Shown: in pieces, positions 23,271 to 34,485 of the stretch
Position numbering within the stretch: position 1 is the first letter of the stretch
Layout of the letters: each line of letters starts with the position of its first letter
Source of the DNA: Anaeramoeba flamelloides
Taxonomy: Eukaryota; Metamonada; Anaeramoebidae
Direction: 5' to 3'
Length of the DNA stretch: 64,000 nucleotides
NCBI GenBank assembly: GCA_027625915.1
Contig: JANTQA010000008.1
Location: 5,325,501-5,389,500 of the forward strand
Position numbers and translations under genes: made by a program
Notes under the pieces: model-generated
What the model was told of the DNA's origin: nothing
Seen by the model: the letters and a program-made list of their open reading frames with translations, nothing else
Database searches by the model: none

Positions 23271-23421
23271 TAAAAAAAATACCAAAAACAATTTGTTCCA
23301 TTATATTTAAAATATTAACACGAAGGAAAGTATGAAAAAATTTAATCCTTTGTTAACAATATTAGAGTTAGCAAGAAAATAAGAATTTGATTATTCAAAT
23401 ATATCAAAAGAATTCACAATA

Positions 23422-23613
23422 CAGTCAGTTCCACTTTTAAGGCACAAACTTCAACGAAATTTAAGGCCTAATAAAAATCTCAAATTAAGGCACAAAATTT
23501 GGATTTTTAATTTTTCAAATTATTCCGATCGAATTTGAATTTTGTGCCTTCATTTGAGATTTTTTTATACAGTAAATTTTGTTACAGTTTGTGCCTTAAA
23601 TTTGAAACTGGCT
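23422..23613. mobile_element. MITE family D, copy 3
   Basis: It starts CAGTCAGTTCCACTTTTAAG after a TA, and the right end is TTTGTGCCTTAAATTTGAAA then CTGGCTA. Inverted ends run about 60 bases. It lies only 900 bases from copy 2, just beyond the right end of element L copy 1. Confidence 0.85.
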
Positions 23614-24170
23614 ATAAATGAAATAATTTTAAACTGAATTAGTTTTATTTTTTTTTTCATTGATTCCTAAAGGCGAAAACAACATATTTATTCTCAAATT
23701 TCTGAAAGGTGTATTCACGATAAGAGTACCATGAATATTATTTCCAAATCTTCAATAAAGATAATACTAAAAAAAAAAATATTTTAAGTTCCTCTAAATT
23801 TAATTTCCACTTTTTATTAGTTAATAAAACACCAAATATTTTCAGAAGATCAAAATGAAATGATTTTTTATAAAATTTAATTAAACACTTTTATTGAAAT
23901 TTGAGAAAAAATTATAATTGGGATAAAATTCGAATTATAAAGTTAAATTTACCTGTATCTGGAGTACAAAACTTGCATTTCAAATAAAACTGTTACTTTT
24001 TTCTTCTTTTTGTAATGATACAACCCAGAGTAAACAACACAATAGCATATCTAGGCAAATTATATTTGGAATTGAATTGTTTAATTTGGAAAAGAATTTA
24101 TTAAAAAATTTTCGTTTGTAGTTTATCCAATTTTGTTTTATTTTTTCTTAAGGCAAAATATTCTCTTAAA
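23614..24170. other. intergenic, nothing recognised
   Basis: AT-rich spacer between MITEs D and I, with no exon or RNA gene visible. Confidence 0.4.
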
Positions 24171-24412
24171 GCCCTCTTCCCAGTATAAAAGTATAAAATG
24201 GCAATTTTTTTGGTTTTTTGTTTTTAAATTAATTTTCTTCGAATATCTTTAAGTTATAGTTTTGAATCAAGTATTTAGCTGGGTTTAAACAGTAATCCTT
24301 TTTACATTTCAAGCAACCTTTTGTTCATGGGGTTTTTGAAAAAGGAGATTGAAAAAAATGACAAAAAACCAAATGACATTTTTTGCTTTTATACTGTTAA
24401 TCGGGCTTTAAA
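24171..24412. mobile_element. MITE family I, copy 1
   Basis: The left end is TAAAGCCCTCTTCCCAGTAT then AAAAG. The right end on the other strand is TAAAGCCCGATTAACAGTAT then AAAAG. The interior shares AGTATTTAGCTGGGTTT and TGGGGTTTTTGAAAAAGGAG with 37889-38131. About 240 bases, non-coding. Confidence 0.75.
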
Positions 24413-25630
24413 AATTATCTCGATTTTTTTTTTTAAAGATTTTCCCATTTGAACTTTGATTTTTAGGATTTCTTTTTTTAATAGTTAAAACATTAATAAA
24501 TCAATATGAGGTTTAGTTATTCTTTATTGACTTTTTCTTTGATGATTTAATGTGTCTATTTTCTTGAAAAAAGAAACAAAGATTGTCTAATTTGAAACTC
24601 GGATTTTACCGAGTTTGCATTTTGCTTGTTTAAGGGATTAGCGTCTACCAAGGAGAAGCCTAGGAACAAAGTATGTTGTTATTGAACCTAACCACATTCG
24701 TTCTACATGGTTTAAATACCTCTAAAAAATCGATTAGTCAAGTAGTAATATTTGTTGATCTCTTCAATGAAAAATGATCCTTATATTTGTAAAAAACTCA
24801 AAAATTTCAGAATAAAATCTGCATTTCGCCATAAATTTAAAGGTTGAATTATCAATATTCAGACTACAAAGTTACAAAATATCTTTCTTAAATTTGTGGG
24901 GAAATGTAGATTACGTACTAAAAAATTCGTTTTTTTTAAAAAATTAAATAATTAACGAATAAATTTTTTTGACAAATTATTTCTCAAATCATGCAAATAT
25001 ATTGATGCTACAAGTATTTTTATCAAAAGCAAACAAAACTAATCAGTCTTTGTGCTTTTATGTTGATGATTATTGATTTAATCTTTGAAAATAAAAAATT
25101 ATAAAAATAGTTACTTTTGGAAGTTCTAAATCTAAAATATTAAATATCAGAATACTGTATTTTGGGTTTCTATTATTAGATTTGGAAAAGGAATTAAAAA
25201 AAAATTTTCAAAACGAAACTTTTTTAATTGTGATCATTAGTAAAAAATGTAATAATTTATTGTGCAATAAGATTTATAATAAATTTTTTAGAGCTATTTG
25301 AGCCATGGCGTACTAATATCATTTATACCCAATTACAACATACTTTGATTATAGAGAAATCTATGGTGAAGCTAATCCCTTAACAAGAGTATTTTGATTT
25401 TCACAGTATTGAAAAGAGAAAATAAGATTCTTCATAAAAAAAAAAAAAAATTGAAACATTAAAAGAAAAAAATTCTTGAGTAATAGGAATTTTGAATTGT
25501 TATTCAATAGCTGTTTAAATTTAAAAATTGTAAAAAAAAAAAAAAAACCCAAGTTATTGTTTAATTAATAAATATAACATTAACAGTAAATATTGTATTT
25601 TTGTTATTAATGTATATCTGAATCGGTAAT
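24413..25630. other. 3' flank of Rpn2 with a hairpin
   Basis: A clean stem-loop (AAACTCGG, loop ATTTTA, CCGAGTTT) lies near 24595-24617, followed by unusually GC-rich sequence to about 24670. A short block at 25289-25360 (TTAGAGCTATTTGAGCCAT) recurs in the Rpn2 intron at 30264-30335. No gene is recognised. Confidence 0.4.
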
Positions 25631-28600
25631 TTAATCAGAAAAATATTCAAAAGGTTCTGGTGGTTCTGGCTCTTTTTCTTCTTCTTTTTTTTCAGTTGTA
25701 TCAAATGCAATTTCTATTAATTCTTCGTCTTCATCTGGCTTTGTATCTAATAGCATTACGATTCCAAATTTAGCACTTTCCTTTATTGGCTTGTATCTTG
25801 TATCAACATCAAAGGTGATATATTTTCTTTGATCTAATGTAATTCTAGTTGGATTTTCTAAAATTTCTTCTTCGGGTTCTTCGTTCTCTTTTTGTTCTTT
25901 TACTTCTTTTTTCTCTTCCTTTTCCATTTCCTTTTCCTTTTCTTTTTCCTTTTCCTTTTCCTTTTCCTTTTCCATTTCTTTTTCTTTTTCTTCTTCGATT
26001 ATTTTCTTTTCATCAACTTCTTCTGAATCCATTTGAGAGTTATCTTCATTTATTTTTTTTTGTTCAGCCTTTTCTTCTTGTCTTCGTTGTTCCTTTTTAG
26101 TTACCGATAACACAGCTGTTTCAACTTTTTTTTCAACTTTTTTTTTCTCGACTAAGGGGCTAGGGTAGGCAAACAAACTAGGTTTGGCGTTTGATTTTAC
26201 TTTAAATTTAGGCATATTCAAATCTTTATTGAGGCCGATTAAGGCAGTGGGTTGGAATGCTAAGGAAATAAAATATGTCAAAGGATGCCAAAACCAGTAT
26301 TGTGAGAAAATTGCCAACCCAACAATGGCTGTCATATCGTTTTCCCCGGTAGTTGTTTGCATGCTAATTGTAACATTTCTGCCACCAGCATCGATCAAGC
26401 CAGCGCCTAAAATTGCACCCATTTTGGTCATTTTGTGTTCGTATTTATCCGAAACTATTTCGTAGAATTGTTCTTTAATTTTGGAAACCTTAGGTTCCTG
26501 CTTTTCGTTGGATTGCATTAAGACCATTCCGGTGGCAATTAATGCACCCTGTCTGACGATATTATTAAGGTCCTTTGTTAGGGGTTCCAATAATTCAAGT
26601 GCGTCCTTATTGGCTGTTCCTGCGCATGTGATACCTAGAGCCATTGCCGCACCAAATCTTACAGAGTTATTATATGATTTTGCGAGTAAGGAAAGGGTCT
26701 TTGGGACCTGTTTGGGCTCTTTAAACAAGAGAAACCCGATGGCAATTACTGCTGCCCTTCTGACATCATCGTTGACATCACTTACGGCGACATGCAATAA
26801 TTTTCTGAGTGCCTTTTCATTCGAGGTACCGGCATATGCCATGGCGATGGTAAACATGGCACCATATCTTAAAATGGAATCCTTATCGGAGGATAATTGC
26901 TCGATTAACCCCTCTGCCTCTTGTTCCTTGCCGTACATTATTAGGGACATTCCAACGGATACCCCTCTAATGATTTTTTCATGCTCAGTTTGATGTGCGT
27001 AGTTCCACATTTCTTGTATTGCCTTGCTATTGCCTGTTCCAAGCATTAACAATCCCATGGCAATACCTGCTGCCTCGCCTGCCACTGCATCATCGTTATA
27101 TAGTACACCTCTTAATTCTTCATATGTTTGCATATCTCCAACTGCCATTGAAGATAGCCCGATTCCTAAACAGGCACCGTGCTGAATGATATTGTTTCTT
27201 TGGCAATTCTTTAACGCTTCAAGTAAAAATGGTGTAACTTCTTCACCATGCTTGGTATTAATTAACCCAAGTGCGTATAACGAACCCCCCTCTGAATATG
27301 GAGAGCTTCCGCCGCTCCCCTGTGGCAAATATGGCTCCAAAATAGTAAATGCCTTATCTAAATGCCCCTTATGAATCAAACCTAAACTTGCCGTTGAACA
27401 AAACTTTGCCCAATTGGAAATATTGGCCAGCCATCCCAAATTTTCCCTTAAAAAGACATCGGAAGTGGTTCCACAAGATATGAGCCCATGAGACATAACA
27501 ATCATGGAAGTTAATAGGGAATGCCTAGAATCAGTTTTTTCTTTTAATCTAATCAAATTTTGTAAATCGGTTTTATTGTTTCTATTTAAAAATTGTAAAT
27601 GTAAATTGATAGTCGTCTTTCCAGACAAAATGGATTTGATTTGATCCATTTTTTTAATATACTCTAGTCTCTTTTGCTCCATTGGCGTATATTCGGCGAC
27701 AATTCCATCCTTTTCAACAGGCTTGTTAACTGGGATAGGATCGGGTAATAATAAAACTAATTCATTAAGAAAATGTTGTGATGCGTTTTCATATAGATCA
27801 AATGCAATTTGGCATGCATTTAAATTGGATTCAATAGACTTTTCCAAAATTAATTCATTTAAGATTTCAGATAATCTCTCAACATCATTTAAAAATAATA
27901 ATATATCACAAATATTAATATAATCCAATTCCGGTCGGCTTTCATAGATTTCTAATAACACAGTTAAAACCTATTTTTATTAAAAAATTGAAGATTTTTT
28001 TTTAAAGATATAAATATTTGCAAACATTATTAGTAGGGTTTTTTGCAAAATGTGTAAATTGTCTTTATAAAATTAAACTTTGATCAATTTCCAAAAATTC
28101 AATCAAAAATGTATTTTTTGCAAGAAGCATTTTGAAAAAGTGTGACAATAATTATTTTCAAAATTGTATATAAAATAGATGACAAACTCAAATAGCACTT
28201 TTTTTAGGTATCTCTTAAAAACTTTTCACACTTTTTAATCTTTTTTAAAAACCACTTTAACATTTTTTTTTGATTCAACTTTAACGAGTTTTGTTAATTC
28301 ACAAAAACCAAAACAATTTTTATTTTTTTCAAGAACTAGATCTTCATAAAAACATTTCAAAAAAATCCTATGATCAATTGTTGATTTAGAGGTGTTTTGA
28401 TAATTTTAGTGATTTTATTTAATTCCAATGAAGATTTGTGTCATGTGTGTTATAAAAAAAAAAAAAAAAAAATAGAAAGGTTATTTAAATGATTAGAAAT
28501 TCTGTTGTATTAGTTTTATCTTAATAAAAATGATTTGGATGTTTTTAAGTAATATTGTTAGTTTTTCCATTCAAAATTTTAATTGGATTTATAAATAAAA

Positions 28601-30745
28601 ACCCCTTATTCACAGATACATTTTTAAAATATTTTTCAAGTCAGTTAATAGTATTTATTGATTTGCTTTTAAAAAATATGTAAAGTTTTTTCAAAAGCAG
28701 ATTTTTTATAAAAAAAATTCATTTAAAAAAATTTTTTTATAAATTGCTTTTTTATTATTTTTTCTTTTTTTGAAGGAAAAAAATAATTTGTGTTTTTTTA
28801 TTTTACATTTAAAATTCGTTTTTAGTCTTTTTTTTTTTTCGTAAATTTTTTTAAAGATCACTCCACAACAAGGAAAAAATAAATTCTGAAAATTAAAGTT
28901 AGCCAAAACTCTTATTGAATTTCTGTTATACATCTTTTTTAAATTATTTTTTCAAAGTTATGATGATTTTATGTAATTAAGAAAAGATAACTATTAAAAT
29001 AATTAAGATCCGAATACCCCCCTTTTTAAAAATACCGACTTTTGAAAAAAACACCTATTTTTGGGGTATTTTTTTTTTTTGAAATTAGTTTAATAGCTAT
29101 CATTTCTTAATGATATAAAATTAAGTTAGAAAAAATAATAAATGTTGAAACAATTTGCCAAAAAAAAACAGGGAAAATATATTAAAACCCAAACATGAAA
29201 AAAAAAAAATAAAATGACAAAAAATATTCCAAAAATAGAAAAAAAATATCATTTTTTCAATTTAATTTAACGATACCTTTTAAAATAAATATTTGATTTT
29301 ATCTTTAAAATTGAAAAATATGATTATTTTTAGACTATTAAAAAAATAGATTAAAATTAATTTCTCGTCAAAGTCAAATTAAAAATTTCAAAAATTTTAC
29401 AATTAAAAACGAAAAAAATATTACTGAAAACTTTCATTTTTTTTTTAATTCCCATTAATATCTAATAAAGTTGTAAACCATTTTCAAAATTGTTATGTAT
29501 AATAATGTTTATTATGTGAGTGTATTTCAAAAATATAAAATTTAGAGATTTTTTTTTTTTATAAAAATTTTACAGAGTTGTGATTGAAATCAATTTTGGT
29601 AACAAAACTTTTCTTTTTTGAGTAAATTATTAATATGTACTTGAGTATTATTGAAATATATGAGAACTCTGAAGTTATTGATTTAATAAATAAATCATGA
29701 CAAAAATAGAAATAATACCTCATAATGCGTTTTAGTAATGTGAAACAAGTTAAATTGTTGTTTTAAATTTTTATTTTTGTTTCAGTTTAATCAATAAATC
29801 TTAAGATCAATAGTTAAAATTTTTATTTTTTTGTGTTCGTTTCAGATGAAAATGGTTATAATTACAATATATTTTCGATGTGTAAAAATAATATTACAAA
29901 ATAATTTATTTTGTTAAATTATTATATTTTTTTTTTTTGGCTACAAATATCCATTTTAAAATTGATTTAAGAAAGACATATTTCGACTTTGAAGTCTGTG
30001 TTTTACGAATTCACACTTGACATTTGTCTTGAAATGAAGATTATTTTCCAAAATTCTTGAGTGTCTTACGAGCCATTTTAAAAAATTGTGATAAAAAAAT
30101 TATTATAAAAAGGCCATGAAAAGAGGTATATTGAAATTTGTCATCAAGTATGAAGAGAACCTTGAAACATTGTTGTCACACTGTTTTAAAAATGGCTTTA
30201 ATACAAAGATCTTGTAATAATTGTTGAGATCTGGCTTTAGTATTATTTCACTAATCGATTTTTTAGAGCCATTTGAATCATAGAGTTCTAATATGATTTA
30301 CCTTCAATTTCAATACACTTTAATTTTTGGCTATTCGAGTTTAAATGCAAATCACTTAGCCAGAATAACATATTGTTCATAGGATTCAATCAAATAAAAA
30401 GAAATCTTTTTCAAATTTTCATTCAGAAAGTTAAAGCAAATAACCAAGAAAATCCTATAAACGAGATGCCAACAAATTAGAATTTGAAATTATTGAATTT
30501 AATATTGGAATCCATAATTGGTCTGAAAGTAGTTTATTTAAAATGTTTTTCAAAGAATGCAGTGACTTTAAAATCTAACAAGTTAAAAACCAGTTTTAAA
30601 AAAAATATTTAAAATGGAGTCTATTAATCTTCTCGGTTTGTTATTCTCAAATTGTTTGAATTGTGAAAAAAAAAAAAAAAAAAAAAACAAATAAAAAAAA
30701 CAAGAATTTGACAGAAACAGAAAAAAGAAATAAAAAAAATAAAAA

Positions 30746-30802
<57 letters not shown>

Positions 30803-31742
30803 GGTTTACTTCTTGTCTGTACCAGCGTGATTGGATATATTTTCTTGCAATTGTTAAACAATAAGTAAGCATTTCATCTGTTTTGTCTACCATTTCAATA
30901 ATTTCTTTGATGATATCAATTCTTCTTGCCTCAATAGCAATACCAAGTGCCTCTTTAAATTCTTTTTCTAAAAAGCATCTTCGGAATACAGAGTTAATAA
31001 TCTTCTCCAGTCGAGGATCGATTACTTCTACTTCTGTTTTTTCGATAAGAATTCTTTCGTTTTTTGCTTCATATAAGCCTTCGTCTTGCTCTGAATCTTC
31101 ATCTGAATCAATTAGCATGTTTTCAAGTTCTGAGTCTTCTTCTTCATCATCAAAAATTGTCTTTGTTTTGTTTTTTTCCTCCTCTTCTTTTTTAAGTTTT
31201 AATTTATGTTCTTCTTCTGTAATAACATTACGCTTTTCGATATAGTCATTAAAGGACTTGGAGATTAGTGTCCTTGTAAATTCGTCTCTTTGTGAGACAT
31301 CAAATAATTGGCCTGCTCCAAGAGCAAACAATAATGAATCATCAAGAAATCCTAAATGATAATAAACTTTAGAAGCAACAATAGCTGCTAAAGTTCTTGA
31401 TGGGAATTCTTCGTCTTCATACAGAGCCTCTCTTCAATTTGTTTTTTGTTTTTTGTTTTATTTTTTGTGTTTTATTTTTTATGTTTATAGTTTTTTGTTT
31501 GTTTTAAAATTAGAGAAATAATTTTTTTTTATTTTTTTTTTGTTTTTGTTTATTTTGTTGAAAAATAACAAAAAGAAAAAGAAAAAAAAAATATTGAACA
31601 TTTTTCCAATCGAATCTGAGATTTCAGCCCAAAATTGATCCACAAGAGAATCAAGCTTACGAAGAGCATACGTTTTTAAATCGTTATCAGGTTCGTCAAG
31701 AAGCGCAATGATTCCTGATGCTGTTGATAGTACAACACTCAT
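25631..31742 (-). CDS. RPN2: 26S proteasome non-ATPase subunit Rpn2 (PSMD1), three exons
   Basis: Large scaffold of the 19S proteasome base, binding Rpn13 and other lid/base subunits. Exons (minus strand) are 31600-31742, 30810-31431 and 25631-27970; introns are 31432-31599 and 27971-30809. The joins are in phase and give 1034 residues against 953 in human PSMD1. The start, ASGIIALLDE then YALRKLDSLVDQFWAEISDS, matches human AAGIISLLDE and NDFWAEISES. Further matches are YEDEEFPSR, LGAGQLFDV, ELHLQFL-type NLHLQFLNRNN, CGTTSDVFLRENLGWLANIS, the PC-repeat toroid, [20 protein letters not shown]-type [20 protein letters not shown], FWFW-type QYWFWHPL, and the acidic end EPEPPEPFEYFSD, the Rpn13-binding tail. 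The extra length comes from an acidic insert near residues 115-180 and an EKEKEK run near the C-terminus. The first donor is a weak GTTCAA, chosen because it restores GKIEALYEDE. Confidence 0.97.
27971..30809 (-). other. expanded second intron of Rpn2
   Basis: 2839 bases, versus 91 to 288 for every other intron I could define here. Donor GTAAAC at its upstream (high-coordinate) end is followed within a few bases by a run of more than 40 T on the coding strand. The acceptor is AAAAATAG at 27971. It carries family A copy 2 and a short repeat shared with 25289-25360. A 33-residue plus-strand frame at 30116-30217 is probably chance. Confidence 0.85.
28859..29560 (+). repeat. dispersed repeat family A, copy 2 (inside Rpn2 intron)
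   Basis: Matches 8350-9045 along its length: ATCCGAATACCCCCCTTTTT, ACCGACTTTTGAAAAAAACA, CCTATTTTTGGGGTATTTT, AAATTGTTATGTATAATAAT and GAGTGTATTTCAAAAATA. It is antisense to the Rpn2 transcript and must be removed by splicing. Confidence 0.85.
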
Positions 31743-32165
31743 TAATAAAGAAATTTTTTGAATAAAAAAATGAAAAAATGAGTTTTGAAAATCGATCTCC
31801 GTTTGTGTTTCTTTTGTTTTTTTGCTTTGTAAATTCGTTTAAGATTTTTATTTGTGCAAGTCAGGGAGTTAATCACCAAAATAAATTAATAAAGAAAAGC
31901 TGTTTTATTGCAATTTCTTTTCATAATAACTGTCAACTCAACTTTCAATAAAGTGTTCTTCTTTAAAAGAATAATTCAAAAACCCACTAATTTTACATAT
32001 TTTCTTTATTTTTATGCCAATGTGTTTTAAAATACCAGTGTATAGAGTATGAAATCCCACGTTCAAAAGAAAACATCACTTTTTTTTTCTTCTTTTTCTA
32101 ATACAACATCTTAGACAGTATACCAAGGCACACTCAAGGCTAAATCAATTTTGAAGTTTACTCTT
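31743..32165. other. upstream region of Rpn2
   Basis: Promoter and leader region, with a purine-rich 40 bases just before the ATG on the coding strand. I see no specific motif shared with other genes in the window. Confidence 0.35.
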
Positions 32166-33026
32166 ACAGAAAAAAATTGGGATATAGAAAAAAAGAGTGA
32201 CACTTATTTTGTCAAAAATTCAAAATTTAATTGCTAAAAATAGTAAAACAGATCAAAACCACCCCATTTTTTGAAGATAATAAGAATCCAAATTAAGTTT
32301 AAACATTTTTGAGAAGTAGGATATCTAACATATTATACTATGATTTCAAATTCATCAAGACAGTCCATAGAAGAATGTTATAAAACTAAATCTTTTTTAA
32401 GAACTGAACCTTCACAGAAAATAAAGAATTATCACTATTTTTTATTTTTACTATTTTAAATGTTATTTTAAAATAAAGTCTTTGCTGGGTTATTTCTTTG
32501 AATTTTATATTGATTTATTTTGTCATTTGATCCTCAATCTTGATATTCAAGGCTATTTTTAAAAAAATAAATTTTTTAGTAAGATTGACAATGAAAAAGC
32601 GAAAAATCAGAAATTTGTCATTTTTACAATTGCTTGATCTTAATATGAATCCAAATTTTCTCAATGACTGAAATTATAATTTAGATTATATATCAATGGT
32701 TATCTCTAAACCCAATAATTTTCCAGATACAAATTGTCCAAAGAATCTACTTTCGACTCTTTTTTGCTACTTATTACAATCAAATGTAAAAGAATTATAT
32801 TTTAAAGACATTCTGATTGAATGATCTTGATGAAATTGAGATTTAGAAAAAGTAATTTAGATACTCCATTTCTTAAAAGTATTTAAACTTAATTTGGATT
32901 CTTATTAAATTCACAAAATCTTGGTTGTTTTGATCTGTTTTACTATTGTTAGCAATTAAATTTTGAATTTTTGACAAAATAGGTGTCACTCTTTTTTTCT
33001 ATATCCCAATTTTTTTCGACAACGGT
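32166..33026. mobile_element. element J: long inverted ends around a broken coding-like piece
   Basis: The arms at 32166-32315 and 32880-33026 are nearly identical inverted copies (AAAAATTGGGATATAGAAAA, AAGAGTGACAC, TTTTGTCAAAAATTCAAAAT, AAAACAGATCAAAAC, AAGAATCCAAATTAAGTTTA). The 560-base middle (32590-32823) contains a plus-strand frame, MKKRKIRNLSFLQLLDLNMN, that continues after one in-frame TGA with YISMVISKPNNFP and LLQSNVKELYFKDILIE. The Leu pattern hints at leucine-rich repeats but is not diagnostic. It looks like a non-autonomous DNA transposon that picked up a gene piece. Only one copy is in the window. Confidence 0.75.
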
Positions 33027-33109
33027 TAACCCTTTGATATTTTCAATGTAAACACCATTTTAAAAATTGTGATTCGCCTGAAATAATAAATTGAAATATA
33101 TATATATAT

Positions 33110-33660
33110 ATCCTTTTGTATTCAAGTATAATAAATAATGAAATTTGATTTGTAATTCACTTTTAAATCATTCCAAATATATTAATTAACCTGATATTTT
33201 CAAAATTAAAAAAAATAAAAACCAAAAACTAAAAAAAGATGAGTCACAATTTTTGAAATGGGCAGTCCCGATTTTTTATTACTGAACTTTAACTGAAAAA
33301 AAGTTTACATAGAGATTTTATACTAATAATTAAATTAATTGTAAAAGACATTACACAATCTTAATTTTCTGATTGATTATTTGTCTTTTTGAAGATCTTT
33401 TTTTTTTTCCACATGATCTTTTGTAAAAAAAAAAAGTATCAAAAAAAAAAAAGAATAGAAATAAAAAAAAAAAAATCGAAAAAAAAAGAAAAAGAAAAAG
33501 AAAAATTTGAAAAAGCAAAACAAAAATTTACAAAATTAGAAAAAATGATTCTGATCCAACAAATTAAAAAATATTTTTTTGATAATAATACTGGAATAAG
33601 GTCTTAAAAGAACTTCCCTAACATTATAAAGTTTGCTAATTTTTTTGGAATCTAGTTTAT
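33110..33660 (-). repeat. dispersed repeat family C, copy 2
   Basis: Reverse copy of 3447-3993. On the minus strand it reads AAACTAGATTCCAAAAAAAT, TATAATGTTAGGGAAG, CAGAATCATTTTTTC, a TTTTTC core, CCCATTTCAAAAATTGTGAC and AAAAGTGAATTACAAAT. The Lys/Glu-rich plus-strand frame across it is the antisense of the pyrimidine core, not a gene. Confidence 0.65.
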
Positions 33661-34261
33661 TTTAAATATGGAATACACAACAATTTAAAATTTGTCTGAA
33701 ACCTTTCACAGATATTCACATAGTATTGAAATATAAATATATAAAATCTTTTCCCAACAAAAGGGCATACCTCTCAAACCATCAATACTATTAAATTCCA
33801 TTCTGAATAAAAAGATTAATTATTAGTGATTTTCATTTTAATTGTTCATTTTTTGATTTTTTGTTTTTTTATTTATGTATATTGAATAGTTGAAAAATGA
33901 AAAAGTAAGATAAGAAGAAACCAATTTCGAAAAAACCTACTATTATAAAAATGGAAACAATTTAACTTTGATTTTGAATGTGCTTGATTTAGGAATTAAG
34001 AAAGACCATTATTGGTTTGATGCATGGAATAAAGAAAAAAGAAACTAAAGAAAATAAAGAAAATTCAAGCAAAATACACTTACGAATTTCGGCTTTACTT
34101 GAAAAGTGTGACTTTAAAGAATAGAAGTTTGACCTATAAAGAATTATCAATAACTTTAAAAGAACAAAAGTTAGGCTTGTTAGGAACTTTTCCCAATTAG
34201 TTATGTTCAAAGTTTTATATTGATTTTATAAATTTTTTCCCCAAAAAATTTACAAACAAGA
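33661..34261. other. intergenic with a possible degraded coding piece
   Basis: Plus-strand frames near 33959-34040 (DLGIKKDHYWFDAWNKEK) and 34052-34200 (ending LTYKELSITLKEQKLGLLGT) look less random than the surroundings. I cannot assign them to a family, and stops separate them. Confidence 0.35.
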
Positions 34262-34472
34262 TTTCTCATTTCAAATAAAAGGGCACATTACTTTTTAAAA
34301 TATTGGATTTTAATTTTTATTGTTTTGTTGTAATGAGTTTTAAATATTCTGTTGAGTTTTTTTAGGTTTTAAAGAGTTTCTTATATTTTAGAATTATACT
34401 AGAATAATTTGATTCGATTAAGAATAATTCTTGAAAACTAATGTGCCCTTTTATTTGAAAAAGCTTTATATA
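34262..34472. mobile_element. MITE K
   Basis: The left end is CATTTCAAATAAAAGGGCAC then ATTA; the right end is TAATGTGCCCTTTTATTTGA then AAAA. This is an exact inverted match over about 23 bases. About 210 bases, non-coding, single copy here. It abuts the left end of element L copy 2. Confidence 0.75.
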
Positions 34473-34485
34473 TTTTTATATATAT

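Noticed and set aside
25849-27923. Several plus-strand frames opposite Rpn2, some over 90 residues
   Set aside because: They lie antisense to a strongly conserved proteasome gene and have no family pattern.
30116-30217. 33-residue plus-strand frame in the Rpn2 intron
   Set aside because: Short, antisense to the host transcript and without a recognisable family.
30583-30861. Phe-rich minus-strand frame beside Rpn2 exon 2
   Set aside because: It is read-through of the exon into the intron's T run; the homology ends exactly at the GTAAAC donor.
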